From positions 1 through 44,514 of the forward strand of contig CALCKF010000088.1 of assembly GCA_937966095.1 (NCBI GenBank): a DNA stretch of 44,514 nt. The letters are read 5' to 3'. This DNA is from an uncultured Eubacterium sp. (lineage in GTDB: Bacteria > Bacillota > Clostridia > Peptostreptococcales > Anaerovoracaceae). A model generated the notes under the pieces. The model was not told the DNA's origin. It saw nothing but the letters and a program-made list of their open reading frames with translations, and ran no database searches. The position numbers were made by a program, and so were the translations under genes. Below, piece after piece: positions 7,718-15,594 of this stretch (position 1 is the stretch's first letter; every line of letters begins with the position of its first letter).

Positions 7718-9817
7718 ATGAAATTCACTGATTACAGAACATTCAAGACAGCTATTGGCGGTAAGCTGCTGGAGCTGGAAATCGGCAAGGTCTGCGAAAT
7801 GGCCAACGGGCAGGTAATGGTAAAATACGGAGATACCGTAGTGAATGTTACTGCCGTTGCGTCCAAGGAACCAAGACCTGACATTGATTTTTTCCCATTA
7901 TCATGTGATTATGAGGAAAAAATGTATGCTGCAGGAAAGATTCCGGGCGGCTTTATAAAAAGAGAGGGGAGACCTAGCGAAAAAGCAATACTTAATTCTA
8001 GACTTATGGACAGACCTCTGAGACCTCTGTTCCCCAAGGGATTTTTCAATGACGTTCAGGTGATTGCAACAGTGATGTGCATGGATAATGATGCACCTTC
8101 GGAAATAGCAGCCATGATAGGGTCATCTGTAGCGCTGGCAATTTCCGATATACCTTGGGACGGACCTACGGGATCGGTGCTTATAGGAATGGTAGATGGA
8201 CAGTTTGTTGTTAATCCGTCTCTTAAACAGAGGGAAGAAAGTTCTATGCATCTTGTAGTATCCGGAACCAAGGATGCCATCATGATGGTTGAGGCCGGAG
8301 CTAACGAGGTGCCTGAGGAAACTATCCTGGATGCTATAATGTTTGCCCATGAGGAGATAAAAAAGATCGTCGAATTTATCGAAGAGATCGTAAAAGAAGT
8401 GGGCAAGCCTAAAATGGAACTGGAACTTTACAAAGTGCCTGAAGATATAGAAGCGGCGGTAAGGGAGTATGCTGAAGATAAGATGCGGGCAGCTATCCAG
8501 ACATATGACAAGATGGAGAGGCTGGATAATATGGATGCTGTTGAAGCAGAAACCAAGGAATATTTCGAAGAGATATATCCTGAAAACGGAAAAGATATAG
8601 GGAATGTGCTTTATGCCATAACGAAGGAACAGGTGCGAAGCCTGATACTTGATGACGGCATCAGACCTGATAACAGAAAAATGGATGAGATAAGGCCTAT
8701 ATGGTGTGACAGCGGGCTGTTCCCTAGGACACATGGTTCGGGACTGTTTAAGAGGGGGCAGACACAGGTGCTTTCTGTTGCGACTCTGGGACCTCTTGGA
8801 GAAGCCCAGACTATAGACGGGATAACAGAACAGACAGAAAAAAGATATATGCATCACTATAATTTTCCGCCTTATTCAGTGGGTGAGGCAAGGCCTTTAA
8901 GAAGTCCCGGCAGACGGGAAATAGGGCATGGAGCCCTGGCAGAAAGAGCGCTGCTGCCTGTGCTCCCTGATGAAGAGGAATTTCCTTATGCTATCAGAGT
9001 GGTGTCTGAGGTGCTTTCCTCAAATGGTTCGACATCGCAGGCATCGGTATGCGGGAGCTGTCTCGCACTCATGGATGCAGGAGTTCCTATTAAAGCTCCT
9101 GTAGCCGGGATAGCTATGGGGCTCATAGAGAGAGTCGAAGAGGACGGCAGCAGTAAAATGGCCATACTTTCAGATATACAGGGGATGGAAGACTTCCTTG
9201 GAGATATGGATTTCAAAGTTGCGGGAACTGCAAAGGGTGTTACTGCAATACAGATGGATATAAAGGTGCATGGCCTTTCAAAACAGGTGCTTCAGGAAGC
9301 TCTCAAACAGGCCTATGAGGGCAGGATGCATATAATGAAGGAAATGCTGGATGAACTTCCTGAACCTAGGAAGGAGCTTTCCCCTTATGCTCCTAGGATA
9401 ATATCTATGCAGATAGATCCTGATCAGATAAGAACAGTCATAGGACCGGGAGGAAAGACCATCAACAAGATCATTGCAGATACGGGCGTAAAGATAGACA
9501 TCGATGATACCGGACTTGTATATATTGCAGCGCCTGATATGGAGGCAGCAGAAGCAGGAGTAAAGGAGATCGAACTTCTTATAAAAGAGCCTGAACCGGG
9601 TGAGATATATGAAGGCAAAGTGACGAGAGTGATGCCTTTCGGTGCATTTATAGAGATACTGCCTGGAAAAGAAGGGCTGCTTCATATTTCCAAAATGGCC
9701 AAGCACAGAGTGGAAAAAGTAGAAGATGTAATGAATGTCGGAGATATCGTCAAAGTAAAGGTGACTGAGATCGACAGCCAGAACAGGATCAATCTTTCAA
9801 GAAAAGAACTGCTTTAG
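7718..9817 (+). CDS. pnp: Polyribonucleotide nucleotidyltransferase (PNPase)
   Basis: 699 residues from ATG 7718; a TTG at 7709 is too close to the GGAGG site at 7701. A 3'-5' phosphorolytic exoribonuclease of mRNA decay. Two RNase PH-like domains (first with PGGFIKREGRPSEKAILNSRLMDRPLRPLF, second with FKRGQTQVLSVATLG and FPPYSVGE) flank an all-alpha linker. A KH domain with IGPGGKTINKII follows, then a C-terminal S1 domain (GEIYEGKVTRVMPFGAFIEI). All expected domains are present and the length is normal. It is cotranscribed with rpsO. Confidence 0.98.
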   Translation: MKFTDYRTFKTAIGGKLLELEIGKVCEMANGQVMVKYGDTVVNVTAVASKEPRPDIDFFPLSCDYEEKMYAAGKIPGGFIKREGRPSEKAILNSRLMDRPLRPLFPKGFFNDVQVIATVMCMDNDAPSEIAAMIGSSVALAISDIPWDGPTGSVLIGMVDGQFVVNPSLKQREESSMHLVVSGTKDAIMMVEAGANEVPEETILDAIMFAHEEIKKIVEFIEEIVKEVGKPKMELELYKVPEDIEAAVREYAEDKMRAAIQTYDKMERLDNMDAVEAETKEYFEEIYPENGKDIGNVLYAITKEQVRSLILDDGIRPDNRKMDEIRPIWCDSGLFPRTHGSGLFKRGQTQVLSVATLGPLGEAQTIDGITEQTEKRYMHHYNFPPYSVGEARPLRSPGRREIGHGALAERALLPVLPDEEEFPYAIRVVSEVLSSNGSTSQASVCGSCLALMDAGVPIKAPVAGIAMGLIERVEEDGSSKMAILSDIQGMEDFLGDMDFKVAGTAKGVTAIQMDIKVHGLSKQVLQEALKQAYEGRMHIMKEMLDELPEPRKELSPYAPRIISMQIDPDQIRTVIGPGGKTINKIIADTGVKIDIDDTGLVYIAAPDMEAAEAGVKEIELLIKEPEPGEIYEGKVTRVMPFGAFIEILPGKEGLLHISKMAKHRVEKVEDVMNVGDIVKVKVTEIDSQNRINLSRKELL

Positions 9818-9838
9818 ACAGAAAGTGTAATGAAAAAG

Positions 9839-9874
9839 AGCATCTGGATCCGTCGAGGATAACAGATGCTTTTG
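9839..9874 (+). terminator. Possible weak terminator after pnp
   Basis: AGCATCTG (9839-9846) pairs perfectly with CAGATGCT (9863-9870) around a 16-base loop, followed by only TTTGTC. It may instead be an mRNA 3'-end or processing hairpin, because the aldolase gene starts 25 bases later. Confidence 0.4.
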
Positions 9875-9895
9875 TCATACAGGAGGTATGTTAAT

Positions 9896-10876
9896 ATGGA
9901 AAATTCCAGCCTGAGGGCACAGGTTATAGAAACCGGGAGGAAGCTGGTCAGATATGGGCTCACCGCGCGATCCTGGGGAAACATCAGCTGCAGGAAAGGC
10001 TCTGATGCTTTTCTGGTGACTGCCAGCGGAAGAAATTATATGACAATGAGTCCCGATGAAGTGATAGAAGTAAATCTTGATGATCTGGAGTATATCGGAG
10101 ATATAAAACCGTCATCAGAGATGAGGAGTCATAGAGAAATATATGATCTGTATCCTGAGGCAGGGGCCATCATCCATACACATCAGAGCAACGCTTCTGC
10201 AGTATCGGCACTGGGTGTATCAAGGGTAAGGCTTACTAAAAAATGTCCGGGAATCGGCTATGAACTCATATGTGCAGATTACGCACTTCCGGGGACAGAG
10301 GAACTTGCATCGAATGTGGCAGAGGCATTCAGGAAGACAGATGGCAGAGCTGTCATAATGAAAAATCATGGAGCTATATGTTACGGGAAGGATTGTGAAG
10401 AGGCTTTTGCTACCGCATGTATGCTTGAGGACATGTGCGGGGAATATCTTTATGCACTGGGGATCAAGCCCTGGAAGATGGAAAATGAAGAGATATACGG
10501 CAGAGAGAATGAAACTGTGATATGGAATGACAGCGAACCGGTAAGAAGATTCAGCAGTAAAGCTGCAGTACTGATGCCTTATCTTGACGATTTCGCGCAG
10601 CTTATAGGCTCCTCATTGAAAACTGTAAATGACGATGAAAAAACTGTGAAGGATGCAATAGCCGCAGGGACATCCATGCTGGTCAGAGGCAGAGGGGCTC
10701 TGTGCGTTTCACGAAGTGATTGTGATGCGGAAGCAATATCGATGGTAATAGAAAAAAACTGCCGTGCATATATGGCTGCAAGCCTGACCGGAAACAGGCC
10801 GATAAAGGAGGCTGAGTGTATTTATATGAGGAATATGTATCTTAACGGGTATGCAGCCCTCTTTGACATGGAATAG
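9896..10876 (+). CDS. Class II aldolase/adducin family protein with C-terminal extension
   Basis: 326 residues from ATG 9896, preceded by ACAGGAGGTATG. Residues 1-215 match the L-fuculose-phosphate aldolase/adducin fold: TARSWGNISCR, SSEMRSHREIY with a likely catalytic Glu, HTHQSNASAV and MKNHGAICYG, whose histidines bind the divalent metal. The last roughly 110 residues, including TSMLVRGRGALCVS and RNMYLNGYAALF, look like the end of a second, degenerate aldolase domain lacking the metal histidines. The substrate is unknown; the family cleaves or epimerises phosphorylated sugars or acts on hydroxy acids. It lies 129 bases before the split FAD oxidoreductase and may share its transcript. Confidence 0.85.
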   Translation: MENSSLRAQVIETGRKLVRYGLTARSWGNISCRKGSDAFLVTASGRNYMTMSPDEVIEVNLDDLEYIGDIKPSSEMRSHREIYDLYPEAGAIIHTHQSNASAVSALGVSRVRLTKKCPGIGYELICADYALPGTEELASNVAEAFRKTDGRAVIMKNHGAICYGKDCEEAFATACMLEDMCGEYLYALGIKPWKMENEEIYGRENETVIWNDSEPVRRFSSKAAVLMPYLDDFAQLIGSSLKTVNDDEKTVKDAIAAGTSMLVRGRGALCVSRSDCDAEAISMVIEKNCRAYMAASLTGNRPIKEAECIYMRNMYLNGYAALFDME

Positions 10877-11005
10877 AAATATAGTATGTTCCATATCAGA
10901 GAGTTTATAATACAGTGATTATAGAAGCGGCAACTGTTGTCGGATACGAACAAATATCTCTTTCAACTCATATCTTAATCAGGAATAGAGTTGGGAGGGA
11001 TTTTT

Positions 11006-11515
11006 TTGTATAAAGTTGTAGTAATAGGTGGCGGCTGGTCTGGATGTGCCGCAGCCATCTCAGCAAAAAAAGCAGGAGCGGATGTAACGCTCCTAGAAAA
11101 GACGGATTTGCTGCTGGGCCTGGGAAACGTAGGAGGAATAATGAGAAATAACGGGAGATTTACTGCAGCTGAAGAGAATATAGCAATGGGAGCGGGAGAT
11201 CTCTTTGAGATAACAGATAAATGTTCACGTCATATAAATATCGATTTTCCGGGACACAAGCATGCAAGTCTTTATGATGTCACAAAAGTTGAACCGTGTG
11301 TGAGAAGACTACTGCGTGAAAAAGGGATAGATATCAGACTAATGGCTCGTGCAGTGGATGTAGTGATACATAGGAAGAGAACGGAAGAAAACCGCGAATC
11401 CGGGGAAACTGTCATAGAGAAAATAAAGATGGCAAATGGAGAAGAAATAGAGGGAGATGTTTTTGTAGAAACCACAGGCTCTACCGGGCCGTATGGGCAG
11501 GTAAGCAAAATATAA
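11006..11515 (+). pseudogene. FAD-dependent oxidoreductase, N-terminal part (split by intervening element)
   Basis: TTG 11006 is the probable start: GGGAGGG lies 6 bases upstream and the protein then begins MYKVVVIGGGWSGC. That is a Rossmann FAD-binding motif, followed by ADVTLLEKTD, LGNVGGIMRNNGRFT and YDVTKVEPCVRRLL. The native reading runs for 157 codons to the core GGCTCTACCGG at 11477. It then enters element DNA, adds GSTGPYGQVSKI and stops, giving a 169-residue truncated product. The remaining 280 codons of the enzyme resume in the same frame at 14489. The joined protein would be 437 residues, a plausible length for this flavoprotein family. As it stands the gene is broken unless the element excises. 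Confidence 0.9.
11477..11487 (+). other. Left attachment core (attL)
   Basis: GGCTCTACCGG encodes Gly-Ser-Thr-Gly at the point where the N-terminal half of the flavoprotein loses its homology. The identical 11 bases recur at 14489-14499. Core length and position next to a large serine recombinase gene fit a serine-integrase crossover site. Confidence 0.82.
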
Positions 11516-11590
11516 AATACGCACTTGATTCGTTTTGCAAGAATATATTGAAATAAAGCTTATTATAAAATATTAAAAGGTGATGTTATT

Positions 11591-12553
11591 ATGGGTGACT
11601 TGGGTGATGGAAAAAAATATTGCTGCAGATGTATACCGGGATGTGGCTGTTTTGGAAAACCCGGTCCTTCTGGCGAGCCCGGAGAGACTGGGGCAACAGG
11701 TCCGACAGGACCAACCGGCGCGACAGGATCAGCAGGAAAAATGGGGGCAACAGGTCCGACCGGGGCAACAGGTCCGACTGGAGCAACAGGTCCGACGGGA
11801 GCAACAGGCCCGACAGGAGCGACAGGTCCGTCGGGAGATCAGGGGCAGACAGGAGAACGGGGAGAAAAGGGAGAACCCGGTGAAGACGGAGATACAGGAG
11901 AAATCGGAGCGACAGGTCCGACGGGAGCGACAGGCCCGACGGGAGCGACAGGCCCGACGGGTGAAACAGGTCCTACCGGCGCCACAGGTCCTACAGGGGC
12001 TCAGGGGCCTGCAGGACAACAGGGAGAAAGAGGGCTGATAGGTCCGGCAGGAGCAACAGGTCCGACAGGACCAACCGGAGCGACAGGTCCGGCGGGATTG
12101 CAGGGACAAAAAGGTCTTACAGGAGCAACAGGACCGGCGGGAGAAGATGCACATGATATATTTGCATCTTATATAGGAGTTGAAGAAAATTTTAAAAACG
12201 GGCAGCCGATAATTTTATATCCGTCAGTATCGGACACAACAGGGAATATAACAGATCAGGACTATATTAATATAAATCTTACATCCGGATATTATCTTGT
12301 GGCTTACAGTGTTTCCGGTATATTGAGAGATGCCGGTTATATGCAGGTGACGCCTAATTATAACGGACAGTCTCATCTTGAAACGGGAGTTTATTTCGCT
12401 ACCAGTTCATCAGGATCCTCTGCATGCGGATCTGCCAACTTTATACTGGAGGCAGCAGAGCCTACACGGTTCACATTGTTTTACAACGGATCGTTGGATG
12501 CCTTCAGCGGGGCTGTAAGCCTGACATTTTTGAAACTTAACAGGCCGATATGA
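11591..12553 (+). CDS. Collagen-like (Gly-X-Thr repeat) surface protein
   Basis: 320 residues; an AAAGGTGATG site precedes ATG 11591. A short Cys-rich head (C11, C12, C14, C18, C20) is followed by 55 uninterrupted Gly-X-Y triplets (residues 22-186). Most are GAT or GPT, with two more varied charged blocks. A globular C-terminal domain (187-320) is rich in beta-strand-like and small polar residues, as in the trimerising heads of BclA-type exosporium proteins. There is no signal peptide, sortase motif or membrane segment, consistent with a protein assembled from the mother-cell side of a spore coat. The threonines of the repeats are typical O-glycosylation sites in BclA relatives. The spore role is inference from family resemblance. 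Confidence 0.88.
   Translation: MGDLGDGKKYCCRCIPGCGCFGKPGPSGEPGETGATGPTGPTGATGSAGKMGATGPTGATGPTGATGPTGATGPTGATGPSGDQGQTGERGEKGEPGEDGDTGEIGATGPTGATGPTGATGPTGETGPTGATGPTGAQGPAGQQGERGLIGPAGATGPTGPTGATGPAGLQGQKGLTGATGPAGEDAHDIFASYIGVEENFKNGQPIILYPSVSDTTGNITDQDYININLTSGYYLVAYSVSGILRDAGYMQVTPNYNGQSHLETGVYFATSSSGSSACGSANFILEAAEPTRFTLFYNGSLDAFSGAVSLTFLKLNRPI
11679..12140 (+). repeat. Degenerate 9/18-bp tandem repeat within the collagen-like gene
   Basis: Units such as GGAGCGACAGGTCCGACG recur many times in frame, with synonymous third-base changes between copies. The repeat encodes the Gly-Ala-Thr-Gly-Pro-Thr triplets and is prone to length change by slippage or recombination. It is coding, not a CRISPR array. 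Confidence 0.9.
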
Positions 12554-12572
12554 AGTATATGTTCTGGTTTGA

Positions 12573-12800
12573 ATGAGCGATGAATATAATGATTTAATAT
12601 CTGAGGAGGTGATGTATCGGCCGATGACAGATATTGAATCAAAAGAGATAGATACTATATATATAAAACATACATCCCAGGCAGGAAAGAAAAATAGTTT
12701 TACAATTGAGGATATAACGGTAACTGTATGTTTTACTGAAAATGATGAAACAGTAGAAGAAAGACTTAAGCAGTATCTGATGTATATAGAAGAAATATAG
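12573..12800 (+). CDS. Small hypothetical protein of the element
   Basis: 75 residues, acidic, with no recognised family. It contains SEEVMYRPMTDIESKEIDTIYIKH and a C-terminal strand-helix pattern ending in EERLKQYLMYIEEI. It ends 7 bases before the recombinase, so the two are probably cotranscribed. The start is uncertain: ATG 12573 has no ribosome site, while GAGGAGGTG lies only 2 bases before the in-frame ATG at 12612 and 14 before the one at 12624. Its position suggests an accessory to the recombinase, possibly a directionality factor, but nothing in the sequence proves it. Confidence 0.6.
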   Translation: MSDEYNDLISEEVMYRPMTDIESKEIDTIYIKHTSQAGKKNSFTIEDITVTVCFTENDETVEERLKQYLMYIEEI

Positions 12801-12807
12801 AAGAGCC

Positions 12808-14457
12808 GTGGCCTGTAAAATGGGAAAAATATCAAAAGACAGGAAAAACCGAAATGGTGTATATTTTGCAGATAAAAGTCTCGTATGGACAGTTGGGATA
12901 TATATAAGACTGTCTGTGGCAGATGGAAATGATGTGAGCTTAAGTGTGAAGAACCAGAAATCGATAATAGGTTTTTTCATGGAACATGAATTTAAAGAAC
13001 GATATGAGATATATAAGATATATATAGATGACGGAGCCAGCGGCACCACAGATAAGGATCGCATGTCTTTCATGGAAATGGTGCGTGACATAGAAGATGG
13101 AAAGATAAACTGCATTGTCTCCAAAACACTATCACGCGTATTTAGGAACTATTCCGATCAGGGTTATTTTCTCGAAGAATTTTTCCCCCGTATGGGGGTA
13201 AGATTTATAACTATCGAATCGCCAAGGATAGATACTTTTGCTGATCCCGGTATATTGCATGGGTATGAAATTCCTCTTAACGGGATCGTAAATGACAGAT
13301 ATGCAGAAGCAACTTCTGCGGCAGTAAGACAGACTTTCAAGAATATGAGACAGGAGGGGAAATTCCAGGGGGGATTCCCTCCATACGGATATTTGAGAGA
13401 TCCTCAGGATAAGCACAGCTTTATAATTGATGAAGAAGCCGCTGAGATAGTAAGGCAGATATTTATATGGTATGTATATAAGCGTTTTGCCATAGAAGCT
13501 ATAAAGAACAGATTGAATTCTCTGGGTATACCGAACCCGTCAGGATATAAAAAGGAGAAAGGGTTAAAATATGTAAACCCGGGAGTCAAAGGCAGCAGCA
13601 GCTTTTCCTGGACAGCCGGTACCGTCAGGATGATCCTTACCAACAGAACATATCTGGGAGAAATGGTTCAGGGGCGCAGTAAAGTGATAAGCTATAAAGT
13701 GCACAGACAGATACAGGTGCCCAGCGAGCATTGGGATATAGTCAGAGACAGACATGAACCCATAATAAAAAAAGAAATATTTGATAAGGCTCAGGAACTG
13801 TTAGCTCTTAACAGGAGCATGAAAAGCTATGGTTCGGAAGTATCAGTTCTGTCGGGATTTATATATTGTGCAGATTGCGGAAGGAAGATGCATAAAAGAA
13901 AGAGCGGTGCCAGAGAATACTATGCATGCAGTACATATTATAAACGTTGCAAAGAAGACTGTACTCCTCATTTCATCAAAAAGGAACTTATTGAAGCAGC
14001 CGTGATCAAAGCGATATCTGAAGAAATAAAGCGGTCGGATATTGATTCGGTGATAATGGAAGTAATGAATACAGCGTCTGATACAGCTTCGTCATACAAA
14101 GAAGAAATCTTAAAACGCAGTGAAGCGGAGATCAAGGCGTTATCTGATAGGGCAGAACGTTTGTATATGGATTATAACAGAAGGGTCATTACAGAAGAAG
14201 AGTATCTGAAGTACCGAGCATGTTTAAATAGAAAACAGGAAAATTTAAAGAAAGCTTTTGCGATACTTCAGGAAGAAATGAAAAAAGACGGCGGAAAACA
14301 TGAAATCTTTCAGAAAAAGCTGGAGGAACTCAGAAAAAATAAGGAAATAAAAAAGCTGGACAGAATGATACTGGAAGAAATGGTAGACCGTATATATATA
14401 GATAAAAATAAGAATATAACGGTAATTTTCAGATTTGGCAGAAGGAATGACGATTGA
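12808..14457 (+). CDS. Large serine recombinase (site-specific integrase/excisionase)
   Basis: 549 residues. The resolvase domain (about 29-185) begins VGIYIRLSVADG with the nucleophile S36, followed by YIDDGASGTTDKDRMSF and the basic SKTLSRVFRNYSDQGYF motif. A recombinase domain (about 200-330) contains GGFPPYGYLRDPQDKHSFIIDEEAA. A zinc ribbon starts at CADCGRKMHKR (C354, C357), with further Cys in YYACSTYYKRCKEDC. A coiled-coil stretch (about 425-520) precedes the C-terminus. This is the TndX/TnpX-like large serine recombinase architecture of Clostridia. GTG 12808 gives the longest plausible form; ATG 12820 is an alternative and neither has a strong ribosome site. It lies next to the right core and probably mediates element movement. 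Confidence 0.93.
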   Translation: MACKMGKISKDRKNRNGVYFADKSLVWTVGIYIRLSVADGNDVSLSVKNQKSIIGFFMEHEFKERYEIYKIYIDDGASGTTDKDRMSFMEMVRDIEDGKINCIVSKTLSRVFRNYSDQGYFLEEFFPRMGVRFITIESPRIDTFADPGILHGYEIPLNGIVNDRYAEATSAAVRQTFKNMRQEGKFQGGFPPYGYLRDPQDKHSFIIDEEAAEIVRQIFIWYVYKRFAIEAIKNRLNSLGIPNPSGYKKEKGLKYVNPGVKGSSSFSWTAGTVRMILTNRTYLGEMVQGRSKVISYKVHRQIQVPSEHWDIVRDRHEPIIKKEIFDKAQELLALNRSMKSYGSEVSVLSGFIYCADCGRKMHKRKSGAREYYACSTYYKRCKEDCTPHFIKKELIEAAVIKAISEEIKRSDIDSVIMEVMNTASDTASSYKEEILKRSEAEIKALSDRAERLYMDYNRRVITEEEYLKYRACLNRKQENLKKAFAILQEEMKKDGGKHEIFQKKLEELRKNKEIKKLDRMILEEMVDRIYIDKNKNITVIFRFGRRNDD

Positions 14458-15331
14458 TACAGAAGGATATGAAGTTGCCTGTTGTGTCGGCTCTACCGGA
14501 CCTATGGGAAACTGCCTTACTTATGGTAACGGATGTTGCATGTGTATCTTGAGATGCCCTGCATTCGGACCTAGAGTCAGCATAAGCGCCAAAGCCGGCG
14601 GGAGCGATATAATGGGAAAGAGAAAAGATGGATCATTCGGAGCTTTCAGTGGAAGCGGAAAGCTGGAAAAACGGTCGTTATCAGAAGAACTTCAGCAGCA
14701 GCTGAATGAAACCGGAGTGGCGGTAGTGCCTCTTCCCGAAAAAGCAATAAAACGTGAAAAACTTGATATGAAAGTATGCAAACAGTATGCTCTTAATGAA
14801 TATGCAGAAAATATCATACTGCTGGATACAGGGTATGCTAAGATAATGACACCGTTTTTCGACCTTGATACTCTGCGTCAGATACCGGGATTTGAGGATG
14901 CAAGATATGTAGATCCTTATGCAGGTGGAAAAGGCAATTCAATAAGATATCTATCTGTAGCGGAAAGGGATAATACGATGAAAGCGTCAGGAATAGAAAA
15001 TTTGTTTTGCGGAGGTGAAAAATCCGGACTTTTTGTCGGTCATACCGAAGCCATATCCACCGGCAGCCTGGCGGGGCATAATGCAGTTAGATATCTGAAA
15101 GGCATGAAATGTCTGGAGCTTCCTATAGGAACAGCGATAGGAGACCTTATATCTTTCGCAAATGAAAGTCTGGGTACGGAAAACGGGCTAATGACAAGAT
15201 ATACTTTTGCCGGTGCTGAATATTTCAGAAGGATGAAAGATAAAGGACTTTATTCAACAGATATTGAAGAGATAGGCAATCGTGTGCGAAGATATGGTAT
15301 AGAGAATATATACGATGAGCGGCTGATATAG
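14447..15331 (+). pseudogene. FAD-dependent oxidoreductase, C-terminal part (split)
   Basis: The native reading resumes at the core (14489) with GSTGPMGNCLTYGNGC, then a Cys-rich stretch CMCILRCPAFGPRVS, and ends with the second FAD-contact motif FCGGEKSGLFVGHTEAISTG and a C-terminal helical tail. The open frame extends left to ATG 14447 or TTG 14435, overlapping the recombinase end, but the ribosome site there is poor and the first 14 codons are element DNA. The part lacks its own FAD Rossmann motif. Joined to 11006-11476 it makes a 437-residue protein with no frame change. The product is unlikely to function alone. Confidence 0.88.
14489..14499 (+). other. Right attachment core (attR)
   Basis: GGCTCTACCGG, identical to 11477-11487 and in the same codon phase (Gly-Ser-Thr-Gly), at the point where flavoprotein homology resumes. 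In a circularised element the core would be flanked by TTGCCTG (14477-14483) on one side and CAGGTAA (11498-11504) on the other. That is an imperfect inverted pair, as expected for recombinase half-sites. Confidence 0.82.
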
Positions 15332-15360
15332 GAAGCAATTGTTGTTATAAATTCCAGGTG

Positions 15361-15382
15361 CTGTTTCCTTATCGAAACAAAA
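15361..15382 (+). promoter_or_regulatory. Candidate activator-binding site upstream of the aldehyde dehydrogenase
   Basis: The interval 15332-15594 holds no gene. It contains TGTTTC-CTTATC-GAAACA, a perfect 6-6-6 dyad that includes TTATCG (15369-15374). The half-site TTATCG recurs as a full dyad at 18624, at a similar distance from the other sigma-54 promoter that flanks the activator gene at 17177. Inference only. Confidence 0.35.
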
Positions 15383-15516
15383 GCGTGTCGTGCATTTCGA
15401 AAAAGGAACAGAGATAAATACCAAAGATGGTAAAAGATAATAGATTATATGACAGAAAAATGTCTGATTTCAATGATTTTGAACTTTTAAAAATATATAT
15501 TTAAAACAGGCTAAAC

Positions 15517-15531
15517 TGGCGTAAAAATTGC
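15517..15531 (+). promoter_or_regulatory. Sigma-54 (-24/-12) promoter of the aldehyde dehydrogenase gene
   Basis: TGGC (15517-15520) and TTGC (15528-15531) with exactly ten bases between the invariant GG and GC, matching the RpoN consensus. It is 64 bases upstream of the start codon, and a sigma-54 activator gene follows the dehydrogenase. Confidence 0.8.
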
Positions 15532-15594
15532 TTATAAAGTAATTAGAGTAAGCTTTGAATTGATTTTAATTTTGATTTTAATAAGGAGGGTAAT

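Larger units (their letters stand above)
11477..14488 (+). mobile_element. 3,012-bp serine-recombinase intervening element carrying a collagen-like gene
   Basis: DNA between the two 11-bp cores. It contains, all on the plus strand, a collagen-like protein (11591-12553), a 75-codon ORF (12573-12800) and a large serine recombinase (12808-14457), whose stop is 31 bases from the right core. There are no terminal inverted repeats of the transposase type. It sits inside a conserved coding motif of the FAD oxidoreductase, and excision through the core restores that frame exactly (157 + 280 codons). It resembles the recombinase-excised intervening elements known from sporulation genes, but is much smaller and has an unusual cargo. 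Whether it excises is not visible from sequence. Confidence 0.85.

Noticed and set aside
8123..8857. Long minus-strand open frame within pnp
   Set aside because: It is antisense to a highly conserved gene and its translation looks like no protein family.
11969..11979. GGTCCTACCGG inside the collagen gene, 9 of 11 identical to the attachment core, as a third recombination site
   Set aside because: Both sequences encode Gly-X-Thr-Gly-type codons, so the resemblance is expected by chance; no flanking arms match.
11679..12140. Dense short repeats that could be a CRISPR array or minisatellite
   Set aside because: The repeats keep frame, have no unique spacers, and translate as an unbroken run of collagen Gly-X-Y triplets.
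11729..12154. Cys- and Arg-rich open frame on the minus strand
   Set aside because: It is the complement of the Gly-X-Thr codons, with no ribosome site; a composition artefact.
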